From the NCBI RefSeq assembly GCF_026191915.1, contig NZ_JAIMBY010000002.1, positions 372,001 through 436,000 of the forward strand: a stretch of 64,000 bases of DNA, read 5' to 3'. Positions 1 to 8,134 of this stretch are shown here, in pieces. The stretch's first letter is position 1. Every line of letters begins with the position of its first letter. The stretch is from Acidiphilium sp. PA. GTDB taxonomy: Bacteria; Pseudomonadota; Alphaproteobacteria; Acetobacterales; Acetobacteraceae. The position numbers and the translations under genes are program-made. The notes under the pieces are model-generated. The model was not told the DNA's origin. It did not search any database and was given only the letters and a program-made list of their open reading frames with translations.

Positions 1-1
1 T

Positions 2-547
2 GAACTGCTGCCGGAAGGCTGGATGTGCGACGATGATCATTTCTATGTCAATCCGACCGGGAATTTCGTCATTGGCGGGCCGGACGGCGATTGTGGCCTG
101 ACCGGGCGGAAAATCATCGTGGACACCTACGGCGGCGCGGCACCGCACGGGGGTGGCGCGTTCTCCGGCAAGGACCCGACCAAGGTCGATCGCTCGGCCG
201 CCTATATGTGCCGCTATCTTGCGAAAAACGTCGTCGCCGCCGGGCTCGCCAGCCGTTGCACCATTCAGGTCAGCTACGCCATCGGCGTGTCGCATCCACT
301 GTCGGTTTACGTCGATCTGCATGGCACCGGCAACGATGTCGAGCAGGTCAAGATTGAGCGCGTGCTGCGCGAGGCGGTCAATCTGACGCCGCGCGGCATT
401 CGCGAGCATCTGCATCTCAACCGGCCGATCTATGTGCCAACTTCCGCCTACGGTCATTTCGGACGCGAACCCGATGCCGAACTCGGCACGTTCACCTGGG
501 AAAAGACCGATCTGGTCCCGACCTTGAAGTCGGCGTTTGGACGCTAA
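2..547 (+). CDS. metK: S-adenosylmethionine synthetase, 3' part (partial)
   Basis: This is the C-terminal part of MetK, which makes S-adenosylmethionine from methionine and ATP in the cytoplasm. The frame is open from the first bases of the window, so the true start lies outside it. The glycine-rich stretch [19 protein letters not shown] and the preceding [11 protein letters not shown] segment are hallmark MetK sequence in the central and C-terminal domains. The stop codon at 545-547 lies 7 bases before the ATG of trmB, so the two genes are probably co-transcribed. Nothing looks abnormal in the visible part. Confidence 0.96.
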   Translation, partial: ELLPEGWMCDDDHFYVNPTGNFVIGGPDGDCGLTGRKIIVDTYGGAAPHGGGAFSGKDPTKVDRSAAYMCRYLAKNVVAAGLASRCTIQVSYAIGVSHPLSVYVDLHGTGNDVEQVKIERVLREAVNLTPRGIREHLHLNRPIYVPTSAYGHFGREPDAELGTFTWEKTDLVPTLKSAFGR

Positions 548-554
548 CCCGGGC

Positions 555-1226
555 ATGGGCGTCAAGCCGCCGCCCGACCGGCTCTACGGTCGGGCGGTCG
601 GCCATGCCCTGCGGGCGCGCCAGGCGGAACTGATCGACACGCTGCTGCCGCGCCTGCGCTGGCCGGATGCTGGCTTCGGCATGGCGCCGCGCGAAACCTG
701 GATCGAGGTCGGCGCCGGCGGGTTCGAACATGCCGAGGCGATTGCCACGCAGCATCGGGATGTCGGCCTGATCGCCTGCGAGGTTTTTGCCAATTCGATC
801 GCCTCGCTGTTATCGCGCCTGGCCCCGCTGGGTGAAACGGCGGTAATCCCCGCCAATCTGCGGGTTTACGACGATGATGCACGGCCGCTGATCCGTCGCA
901 TGGAACCGGCATCGATCGGGCGGGTCTATCTGATGTTCCCCGATCCCTGGCCGAAGGCGCGCCATGCCAAGCGCCGCTTTGTTCACCCGGCAACGCTGGC
1001 CGATGTCGCCCGCATCCTCGCGCCGGGCGGTGAATGGAGGATCGCCAGCGACGATCCGACCTATCAGGCCTGGGTCGATCAGGTGTTCGGGGAGACGGCG
1101 CTGTTCGACCGGATCGAAACCACCACCACCCGGCCGGATGACTGGTGCGCGACACGCTATGAAGCCAAGGCCATCCGCGCCGGCCGGACGCCGCGCTACT
1201 GGCGTTTCGTGCGCGCGCGATCCTGA
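555..1226 (+). CDS. trmB: tRNA (guanine-N7-)-methyltransferase
   Basis: TrmB uses S-adenosylmethionine to methylate G46 in the tRNA variable loop. The protein shows a Rossmann SAM-binding segment (WIEVGAGGFEHAEAIA) and the family signature VYLMFPDPWPKARHAKRR near residue 130, followed by a C-terminal TRYEAKAIRAGR motif. I chose the ATG at 555. A TTG at 537 would overlap the end of metK and add six residues, and neither has a strong Shine-Dalgarno. The position right after metK and the use of SAM fit together. Length is about 223 residues, normal for the family. Confidence 0.93.
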   Translation: MGVKPPPDRLYGRAVGHALRARQAELIDTLLPRLRWPDAGFGMAPRETWIEVGAGGFEHAEAIATQHRDVGLIACEVFANSIASLLSRLAPLGETAVIPANLRVYDDDARPLIRRMEPASIGRVYLMFPDPWPKARHAKRRFVHPATLADVARILAPGGEWRIASDDPTYQAWVDQVFGETALFDRIETTTTRPDDWCATRYEAKAIRAGRTPRYWRFVRARS

Positions 1227-1229
1227 CCG

Positions 1230-2411
1230 ATGGACACGACGGCACGCACCGCGAGCGCGCGCGAGGCCGCGAAAGTCATGGCGGCGGGCGTCGCCAGCAT
1301 GGTGCTCACGGTCGGGCTGGCGCGGTTTTTATACACGCCGCTGCTGCCCTTGATGCAGGCGCACGCGCATCTTTCAGTGACCGGCGGCGGCTGGCTCGCG
1401 ACGATCAATTACGCGGGCTACATGGCTGGCACGCTGCTTGCGGCATCGGTGGGCGATCTCGCCGCGAAATTCCGGCTCTATCGCGTCCTGTTGCTGGTGG
1501 CATTGGTCGGCACCGCCGGGATGGGGCTGACGACCAATTTTGTGATGTGGGCGGTATTGCGGTTCGCGGCCGGCGTTTCCGCGGTTGCGGGGCTGCTGTT
1601 GAGCTCCGGCCTTGTGTTGAACTGGCTGCGCCAGCATGGCCGCCGGCTGGAGCTTGGCATTCATTTCGGCGGCGTCGGGCTGGGGATCGCGGTGTCCGGC
1701 CTGCTGGCCGTGTTGATGGCCGGTTCGCTTAACTGGGCCGACCAATGGCTCGTCGCCGGGGCCGCCGGGCTGCTTCTGCTGATCCCGGCCTTGGGGTGGA
1801 TGCCAGCACCCGTGCCGGTCAGCGGGCATCATGGCGTGCCCACCGACCATCCGCCGTCGCGGGCGTGGCTGGTTCTGTTCACGCTGGCCTATTTCTGCGC
1901 CGGCGTCGGCTACGTGGTCAGCGCTACGTTCATCGTCGCCATCGCAGCGCATGGCCCGGCGCTGCACGGCTATGGCAATCTGGTGTGGGTGGTGGTTGGT
2001 CTCGGGGCCATGCCCTCCTGCCCGTTGTGGGACCGCGTGGCACGGCGCTTTGGTGACAAGCGGGCGCTGCTTGCCGCGTTCGGCCTGCTGTTTGCCAGCA
2101 TCATGCTGTCCGCCCTCAGCGCCGGGTTGGCGTTCCTCTTGCTCGGCGCGCTGATTTACGGCGCATCGTTCAACGGTATCACCAGCATGATCCTGAGCAT
2201 CATCGGCCGGCTGTTTCCCAGCAATCCGGCCAAGGCGATGGCGCGCCTGACCATCAGTTTCGGTGCCGCGCAGATCATTGCGCCCGCGGCGTCCGGCATG
2301 ATTGCGGCGCTGACCGGCAGCTATCGCGGCGCGCTGTTCATGGCCGCGGCAACGATGCTGGTGGGCATGGCGTTGCTGGCGGCGATGCCGCGCAATCCGG
2401 GCGAGGCTTAG
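1230..2411 (+). CDS. YbfB/YjiJ-family MFS transporter
   Basis: This is a 393-residue integral membrane protein of the major facilitator superfamily. It is hydrophobic throughout and consistent with about 12 transmembrane helices. The N-terminal segment GLARFLYTPLLPLM is characteristic of the YbfB/YjiJ branch, whose substrates are largely unknown. The start lies 3 bases after trmB, suggesting transcriptional coupling to metK-trmB, although no functional link is evident. The direction of transport and the substrate cannot be read from the sequence. Confidence 0.85.
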   Translation: MDTTARTASAREAAKVMAAGVASMVLTVGLARFLYTPLLPLMQAHAHLSVTGGGWLATINYAGYMAGTLLAASVGDLAAKFRLYRVLLLVALVGTAGMGLTTNFVMWAVLRFAAGVSAVAGLLLSSGLVLNWLRQHGRRLELGIHFGGVGLGIAVSGLLAVLMAGSLNWADQWLVAGAAGLLLLIPALGWMPAPVPVSGHHGVPTDHPPSRAWLVLFTLAYFCAGVGYVVSATFIVAIAAHGPALHGYGNLVWVVVGLGAMPSCPLWDRVARRFGDKRALLAAFGLLFASIMLSALSAGLAFLLLGALIYGASFNGITSMILSIIGRLFPSNPAKAMARLTISFGAAQIIAPAASGMIAALTGSYRGALFMAAATMLVGMALLAAMPRNPGEA

Positions 2412-2484
2412 CGCGACCGGGGTTATTTTGCGGTGCAACAGCCCCATCTGCAAAGCGATAGCCGCACCGGCACCCTGTTTTGAG

Positions 2485-3612
2485 ATGGATTTGATGATGT
2501 TGCAAAAAACCGATTCGCCCTTGTTCCAGCCGATCACGATCGGCGATCTCGCTCTGAAAAACCGTGTCGTGATGGCACCGCTGACGCGCAGCCGCTCGTC
2601 GGATGCCGGAGTACCGCCTGATTTTGCGGCCGATTATTACGCCCAGCGCGCAAGTGCCGGGCTGATTATTTCCGAAGCCACCAACATATCGGCTCAAGCA
2701 CGCGGCTATGCGCTGACACCGGGCATCTGGACCGAGGCCCAGGTCGCCGCATGGCAGCGCGTGACCAAGGCGGTGCATGCCAATGACGGCAAAATGTTCC
2801 TGCAACTCTGGCACACCGGGCGGATTTCCCACCCTGATCTGCATGGCGGCAATCTGCCGGTGGCACCTTCGGCGATCGCCCCGAAAGGCCAGGCGTTTAC
2901 CAACGAGGGGCTGAAGGATCATGTGACACCGCGCGCCCTGGAAACCGATGAAATCCCCGCGATCGTGGCGGATTACGCCCATGCCGCACAGTGCGCCAAG
3001 GATGCCGGGTTCGATGGGGTCGAGGTGCATTCGGCAAACAATTATCTGCTGGAGCAGTTCATTCGTGACAGTTCCAACCGGCGCACGGATCGGTATGGCG
3101 GATCGGTCGAGAACCGGCTGCGCTTTCCGCTCGAAGTCGTTGCCGCGGTCACCAAGGTATGGGGCGGGGGCCAGCGAGTCGGTCTGCGCATGTCCCCTGG
3201 CACCACGATGCCGGGCGAAACGCCGCTCGACAGTGATCCGATGGCGACCTATGGCGCCTATATCAAGGAACTCAACAAGTTCGGCCTGCTATATATCCAC
3301 GATATCGAGGGCGTGACCCAACTGAGCCGTGCCGCCGATGGCATCGATTACATGGCGTTCCGCAAGGCTTTCACGGGCGCCTATATCGCCAACAACAACT
3401 ACACACGTGAACTCGCTGAAACGACGGTCAGCGAGGGTAAAGCCGACCTGATCAGCTTCGGCCGCCCGTTCATCGCCAATCCCGATCTGGTCGAGCGCCT
3501 GCACAACGGTTCGCCGTTGGCTGAGGCGCCGAAAGCCTACTGGTATGGCGGTGGCGCCACCGGCTACTCTGACTGGCCTGGAATGGATGGCCAGATCCGG
3601 CTCAAATCCTGA
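2485..3612 (+). CDS. Old yellow enzyme family alkene reductase (NemA-like)
   Basis: This is an FMN-dependent TIM-barrel oxidoreductase that reduces activated C=C bonds of enones, maleimides or nitro compounds using NAD(P)H. Visible motifs are LKNRVVMAPLTRSRS near the N terminus, FLQLWHTGRISHP, the substrate-binding HSANNYLLEQFI (the His and Asn that bind the substrate carbonyl), the RTDRYGGSVENR signature and a C-terminal ISFGRPFIANPDLVERL phosphate-binding segment. ATGs at 2485, 2494 and 2497 are all possible starts, and upstream in-frame sequence from a TTG at 2428 does not resemble the family. The gene is alone, followed by a convergent hairpin. The physiological substrate is unknown. Confidence 0.93.
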   Translation: MDLMMLQKTDSPLFQPITIGDLALKNRVVMAPLTRSRSSDAGVPPDFAADYYAQRASAGLIISEATNISAQARGYALTPGIWTEAQVAAWQRVTKAVHANDGKMFLQLWHTGRISHPDLHGGNLPVAPSAIAPKGQAFTNEGLKDHVTPRALETDEIPAIVADYAHAAQCAKDAGFDGVEVHSANNYLLEQFIRDSSNRRTDRYGGSVENRLRFPLEVVAAVTKVWGGGQRVGLRMSPGTTMPGETPLDSDPMATYGAYIKELNKFGLLYIHDIEGVTQLSRAADGIDYMAFRKAFTGAYIANNNYTRELAETTVSEGKADLISFGRPFIANPDLVERLHNGSPLAEAPKAYWYGGGATGYSDWPGMDGQIRLKS

Positions 3613-3657
3613 GCCGGTTTCGATGATGTTTGGCGATAAGGTTCGATGACTCCAAAC

Positions 3658-3694
3658 AACGGCTCTTTATTTCCCCGTGAAATGAGGAGCCGTT
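3658..3694. terminator. Convergent hairpin between the alkene reductase and sufE
   Basis: AACGGCTC at 3658-3665 pairs perfectly with GAGCCGTT at 3687-3694, and an inner ATTTC/GAAAT pair extends the stem. The hairpin sits between two convergent genes and overlaps the sufE stop codon. It lacks a strong T-run on either side, so factor-independent termination is plausible but not certain. Confidence 0.55.
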
Positions 3695-4142
3695 ATCCGG
3701 CCTCTGTGCGGCTGGCAAACCGTTGAATTCGTTCGGCCATGGCGGCGACGCCATTGCCGCGGTTGCCGGACAATGCCCCGATCAGGCCCCAGTCTTTCAG
3801 GAAATTTGCGGGCGTTGCGCGGATTTCATCGGGTGTGCGGCCGGAATAGACGTGCAGGAGCAGGGCGACCAGGCCGCCGACGATCGCGGCATCTGAGGCG
3901 CCGGCGAAGTATAATTTGTCGCCATCCTGGATCGGTTCGAGCCATACCCGGCTTTGGCAACCGGGGACCAGGCGGTCGTCGGTTTTCAAGGCATCCGGGT
4001 AGGCGGGCAGGGATTGACCGAGTTCGATGATGAACTGGTACCGGTCCATCCAGTCATCGAACAGGAACAACTCTTCGCGCAATTGCGCGATGGCTTCCGC
4101 CGCACTGGGCTGATCGGGGGTGACGAACGGGGCGCCGATCAT
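3693..4142 (-). CDS. sufE: SufE-family Fe-S biogenesis sulfur acceptor
   Basis: SufE takes persulfide sulfur from the cysteine desulfurase SufS and passes it to the Fe-S assembly scaffold. The 149-residue protein has the conserved active-site cysteine, Cys62, in [13 protein letters not shown], and an N-terminal [17 protein letters not shown] helix typical of SufE/CsdE. Its ATG overlaps the tyrS stop codon by four bases (ATGA), so the two genes are translationally coupled. Other suf genes are not in the window, a common situation in alphaproteobacteria. Confidence 0.93.
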   Translation of the reverse strand: MIGAPFVTPDQPSAAEAIAQLREELFLFDDWMDRYQFIIELGQSLPAYPDALKTDDRLVPGCQSRVWLEPIQDGDKLYFAGASDAAIVGGLVALLLHVYSGRTPDEIRATPANFLKDWGLIGALSGNRGNGVAAMAERIQRFASRTEAG

Positions 4143-5386
4143 CCGGCGCGGACCAGGCGGTGCTGTTTTTTGCCAGCCGAGAGTTTCGCCACGCCGTCGA
4201 TCAGATCGGCGAGCGAGATGGTCTGGGCTTCATCGGTGATTTGCGTGTCGTTCAGGCGCGCACCGCCGCCACGGATCAGGCGGCGGGCTTCGCCGTTGCT
4301 GGTGGCGAGACCGGTGCGGACCAGCAGGTTGATGGCGGGCACGCCGGCGCCGAGCTCGGCACGGGGGATGTCGATGCCGGGCAGATCATCGGCGGCCTCG
4401 CCCGCTTCGAAGGTACGGCGGGCGGTTTCGGCGGCGGCAGCCGCGGCCTCGGCACCGTGGCAGAGTGTGGTGGCCGCGGTTGCGAGGATTTTTTTCGCCT
4501 CGTTGATTTCTGCACCGCCTAGGGATTCCAGACGTGCGATTTCATCGAGCGGCAGATCGGTGAAGAGGCGTAGGAAGCGCCCGACATCGGCATCCTCGGT
4601 GTTGCGCCAGAATTGCCAATAGTCGAACGGCGAGCGCTTTGCGGCGGACAGCCAGACGGCGCCGGCGGCGGTTTTACCCATTTTGACGCCTGAGGCAGTT
4701 GATAGGAGCGGGGCGGTCAGGCCGAAGACCGCTTTGCCATCGGTTCGGCGCACGAGATCGATGCCTTGCACGATATTGCCCCATTGGTCCGAACCGCCCA
4801 TTTGCAGGGTGACGCCGTAGCGGCGGTTGAGTTCGCGAAAATCGAAGGCCTGCAGGATCGAGTAGTTGAATTCGAGGAAAGTCAGCCCTTGTTCGCGCTC
4901 GAGGCGGCTGCGGACGGAGTCGAACGACAGCATGCGGTTGATGCTGAAATGCACGCCGACGTCTCGGAGCAGATCGATGTAGCTGAGCTTGTCGAGCCAT
5001 TCGGCATTGTTGACCAGGATGGCGTCGTTGGCGCCGCCACCGAACGTCAGGAAGGTCTCGATATTCCGGCGAATGGCTGACAGGTTGATCGCAATCTGTT
5101 CATCGGTCAGCAACTGGCGTGCTTCTTCGCGAAAGGAGGGATCGCCGATGCGCGTGGTGCCACCGCCAAGGATCGCGACGGGCCTGTGACCATATTTTTG
5201 CAGTAGCCTGAGCATCATGATTTGCGTCATGTGGCCGACGTGCAGACTGTCTGCCGTGCAATCGAACCCGATATAGCCGGCTACCGGGGCCGCGCGCATG
5301 GCATCGCGCAGACCATCCATATCGGTGCACTGGAAAATAAAGCCGCGCGCCTCGGCTTCGCGCAGAAAATCGCTGCCGTCGTTCAT
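4139..5386 (-). CDS. tyrS: Tyrosyl-tRNA synthetase
   Basis: This class I aminoacyl-tRNA synthetase charges tRNA-Tyr. The HIGH-type motif HVGH is at residues 49-52, the [11 protein letters not shown] tyrosine-binding segment is in the middle of the protein, and the KMSKS equivalent reads KMGKT at about residue 238. The C-terminal 80 residues form an S4 RNA-binding domain. The length of 415 residues matches the bacterial TyrS family. It is the first gene of a tyrS-sufE unit, and a GT87-type gene ends 18 bases upstream. Confidence 0.97.
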   Translation of the reverse strand: MNDGSDFLREAEARGFIFQCTDMDGLRDAMRAAPVAGYIGFDCTADSLHVGHMTQIMMLRLLQKYGHRPVAILGGGTTRIGDPSFREEARQLLTDEQIAINLSAIRRNIETFLTFGGGANDAILVNNAEWLDKLSYIDLLRDVGVHFSINRMLSFDSVRSRLEREQGLTFLEFNYSILQAFDFRELNRRYGVTLQMGGSDQWGNIVQGIDLVRRTDGKAVFGLTAPLLSTASGVKMGKTAAGAVWLSAAKRSPFDYWQFWRNTEDADVGRFLRLFTDLPLDEIARLESLGGAEINEAKKILATAATTLCHGAEAAAAAAETARRTFEAGEAADDLPGIDIPRAELGAGVPAINLLVRTGLATSNGEARRLIRGGGARLNDTQITDEAQTISLADLIDGVAKLSAGKKQHRLVRAG

Positions 5387-5404
5387 GATGAAAATCCGCT
5401 CGTT

Positions 5405-6703
5405 TCAGAGCGGGACCGGGTAGCACGCGGGGGCGGTTGTGCCAATTCCGTCCAATCGCTTCCAGGCGCGAATCGCGCCGAGCAGGAGGATCAGGGGGGT
5501 GAGTTCAATATGTGCAAGCATGGCAATAATCGGGCATAACTCGGGCCACATCCACATCAGGACATCGGCAAGCTCGAGCCGTCGCCGATTCCAGGCGAGC
5601 CAGCCGACCATTAAGGTGAAACCCCACATATCGTCAGTATAGCCGTAGGGCGTGACAAGAAGGGTGAGCGCGCTGGTCAAGGCGATGAGCGCAAGATGAT
5701 CACCCTTTGGCCTTCGCCATGCGACCCAGCACCATGCACTGCTCAATACCGCACTGGTACCTTGGAGCACCCAGGCTAACTCGACTGTCGCGCCCAGGCT
5801 ACGCATCATCCAGAATACTGACGCGCCGCTGTTTTCGTAGGTTGTTGGAAATGGCGCGTCCAGGATGCGATGCGCTTGGGGTAGTGCAAGCGCCACAAAA
5901 CTTGGCCAGATCGATACGCCGAAAATGAGCGTAACCGCAAGGCTGAGGCTGAGAACGACCAGAATTGCTATTCCAAGACTGCGATATTGGCGTCGCGCCA
6001 GCAACGCTATGGGACCAAGTAGACCCGCCTGGGGCTTGATGATCAGCATACCAAGCAAAACGCCAGCCCGGACCGGGTTGCGACCAATATACAAAAGGCC
6101 GCAAATGAAAGTCGCACCTGTGATTATGCCAAATTGCCCGATCCATACGCAATATACACCGGCCGAGCTCAGCAGTCCTGTGATTATGACCCGTCTTGGA
6201 ACTCCGGCCCAATGAAGTAGTGCGGTGCCAGGCAACACAACAATGCTCGCCGTCCAGACCAGAAAACCGCTAAAATACCCGCATAGTGCGAGAGGTAGGA
6301 GTATCAGCAAAGCCGGAGGCGGATACGGATATTGCAGATACGACGAAACACCAACTGCGAGATGGGCCGCGCGCCAGGCTGAAAACCATGCTGGATCATA
6401 TATTTTCGCTGCCGGGTGCGTCATCATGATGTGACTCGCAGGCCAGAACACGATCAAATCGTTCTGCACGGCCCTCAGCGTAACCGATCCGGGCGCGATG
6501 AGAGCTCGAATGACAGCGGTCAGAATGCAGATTGTTTTGTAGACGTAGAATAACCAGACCGGCGAGAGGAGGAATAGCAGCATCCAAGGAAGTGCGACTG
6601 TTAAGGGAACGTCCCTCTGCAGGATACGCTGCATCATATTTCTGATGCCTTCTCGCCAGGGACCGTTATCGTGGCTAATATCGTCTGAGGAAGCTCTTCC
6701 CAT
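5405..6703 (-). CDS. Membrane glycosyltransferase-like protein (DUF2029/GT87 type)
   Basis: This is a polytopic membrane protein of 432 residues with about ten hydrophobic segments. It has the LQYPYPPPALLILLPLAL loop and the LLIGMLIIKPQ-like region (read here as LLGMLIIKPQAGLL) seen in GT87/DUF2029 proteins. Such enzymes use polyprenyl-phosphate sugars to mannosylate glycolipids in actinobacteria, and in proteobacteria the role is mostly unknown. The ATG at 6703 has no clear Shine-Dalgarno, and an internal ATG about 22 codons later is an alternative. The sequence is visibly more A/T-rich than its neighbours: the row from 6121 is 31/60 G+C against 42/60 for the row from 7261 in anmK. This suggests later acquisition. 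Confidence 0.75.
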   Translation of the reverse strand: MGRASSDDISHDNGPWREGIRNMMQRILQRDVPLTVALPWMLLFLLSPVWLFYVYKTICILTAVIRALIAPGSVTLRAVQNDLIVFWPASHIMMTHPAAKIYDPAWFSAWRAAHLAVGVSSYLQYPYPPPALLILLPLALCGYFSGFLVWTASIVVLPGTALLHWAGVPRRVIITGLLSSAGVYCVWIGQFGIITGATFICGLLYIGRNPVRAGVLLGMLIIKPQAGLLGPIALLARRQYRSLGIAILVVLSLSLAVTLIFGVSIWPSFVALALPQAHRILDAPFPTTYENSGASVFWMMRSLGATVELAWVLQGTSAVLSSAWCWVAWRRPKGDHLALIALTSALTLLVTPYGYTDDMWGFTLMVGWLAWNRRRLELADVLMWMWPELCPIIAMLAHIELTPLILLLGAIRAWKRLDGIGTTAPACYPVPL

Positions 6704-6725
6704 ACCGAAAGTCTTTTAAACAAAA

Positions 6726-7790
6726 ATGCTTGCAATCGGGTTAATGAGCGGGACGTCGCTCGATGGTGTCGATGCCGCCGTCATCGAGACCGACGGTGAA
6801 ACGGTGGTGCGGACCGGCAAGACGGCTTGTTTGTTTTATGAAGAACCATTGCGGTTGCGGTTGCGCGCGTTGCTCGACGCGGCGCCGGGGTTGGCGCTTG
6901 ATGATCCTGAGGTTGTCACCTTGTCGCGCATGATCGCGGACCGGCATGCCGAGGCGGTCGCGATGCTGGCGTGCCGGGCGGAGATCGCCGGGTTTCATGG
7001 GCAGACCATTTTGCACGACCCGCCGTCACGGCGAACCTGGCAGATCGGCGATGCGGCGCGGTTGGCGCACAAAATTCGCCTGCCGGTCGCCTATGATTTT
7101 CGCTCGGCTGATGTCGCAGCGGGCGGCGAAGGGGCACCGCTGGTGCCATTGTTTCATGCGGCGATGGCGGCGACGCTCGAAAAGCCGTTGTTGATCGTCA
7201 ACATCGGCGGCGTTGCGAATGTCACGTTTCTGGGCGGCAATGGCGCAATTTTCGCCTGCGATACCGGGCCGGGCAATGGGCCGCTCGATGACTGGGTACG
7301 CCGCCATACCAGCGCGGCGTTCGACCGCGATGGTGCGCTGGCGGCATCCGGCCGGGTCGACACAGTGCGGTTGGCGCGGCTGCTGGACGATGGGTATTTC
7401 GCGCGCCCGGCGCCGAAGTCATTGGACCGGCTGCATTTTTCCGCGCTGATCACCGAGGCGACCGAAAGTCTCGATGCGGCGGACGGCGCCGCGACGCTGG
7501 CGGCTTTCACCGCGGCGGCGATTGCGGCGGTACCGATGCCAGAACCGCCCAAAGCGGTTCTGGTGGCCGGCGGGGGGCGACATAATCGGGCGATCATGGC
7601 AGCGCTCCGGGCGCGATTCGCGACGCCGGTTCAACCGGTCGAGACGGTTGGATGGGATGGCGATGCGCTGGAGGCGCAGTGTTTTGGGTTTCTCGCGGTG
7701 CGGGTGCTCCGTGGTCTGCCGTTGTCGATGCCGGGAACCACGGGTGTTGCGGCGCCGATGCGGGGTGGAGTAATCGTGCGACCGGAGTAG
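6726..7790 (+). CDS. anmK: Anhydro-N-acetylmuramic acid kinase
   Basis: AnmK phosphorylates and opens 1,6-anhydro-MurNAc to MurNAc-6-phosphate during peptidoglycan recycling in the cytoplasm. The protein begins with the family signature IGLMSGTSLDGVDAAVIE. It contains the ASKHA-fold segments NIGGVANVTFLG and DTGPGNGPLDDWVRR, and VLVAGGGRHN in the C-terminal half. The length of 354 residues is usual. The ATG at 6726 has only an A-rich leader and no Shine-Dalgarno. A copy of the quasi-palindromic repeat begins 11 bases after its stop codon. Confidence 0.96.
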   Translation: MLAIGLMSGTSLDGVDAAVIETDGETVVRTGKTACLFYEEPLRLRLRALLDAAPGLALDDPEVVTLSRMIADRHAEAVAMLACRAEIAGFHGQTILHDPPSRRTWQIGDAARLAHKIRLPVAYDFRSADVAAGGEGAPLVPLFHAAMAATLEKPLLIVNIGGVANVTFLGGNGAIFACDTGPGNGPLDDWVRRHTSAAFDRDGALAASGRVDTVRLARLLDDGYFARPAPKSLDRLHFSALITEATESLDAADGAATLAAFTAAAIAAVPMPEPPKAVLVAGGGRHNRAIMAALRARFATPVQPVETVGWDGDALEAQCFGFLAVRVLRGLPLSMPGTTGVAAPMRGGVIVRPE

Positions 7791-8134
7791 GGAAGGAAGC
7801 GCTTCTTTTTTGAAAAAAAGAAGCAAAAAACTTTTATTCGGCTGTGCTACGGGCGGCTTCACACACACGGGCACAAATTGACAAAGTTTTTTTTGCTTCT
7901 TTTTTGTTCACAAAAAAGAAGACCCTTCTTCTTTTGGCTTTCGCGACTCACCCGGCGGTTCGGGTTGCAAAACGCGGGCGGAAGCGGCATTATCGGGCTA
8001 GGATTGGTCGAAAGCCGGTCGTGGTCGGGTGGATCGCCGTTTCGCATCGGTGGTCGCGCCCGCTTCTTGTTGTAAAAGACTTTTCGTTGAAATCGCTGTC
8101 ACATACCTTGATCAGCTAAAATTTGGAGACTCTC
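7791..8134. other. Intergenic region anmK-fusA
   Basis: These 344 bases hold repeat copy 1 at 7801-7921 and the fusA leader. No coding region is supported: the short open frames here read through the A/T-rich repeat and encode lysine/phenylalanine runs. A promoter for fusA must lie between 7922 and 8124, but I see no close match to a sigma-70 consensus. Confidence 0.6.
7801..7921. repeat. Quasi-palindromic double-hairpin repeat, copy 1
   Basis: The left hairpin at 7801-7824 (GCTTCTTTTTT paired with AAAAAAGAAGC) is followed by AAAAAACTTTT. A variable middle of about 50 bases comes next, then AAAGTTTTTTTTGC and a right hairpin at 7896-7921. In the right hairpin CTTCTTTTTTG pairs perfectly with CAAAAAAGAAG around a TTCA loop. 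The inner arms are also complementary to one another, so the whole element can fold as one long stem or as two hairpins. Three related copies lie at 17879, 24209 and 50383. It lies between anmK and fusA. Confidence 0.9.
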
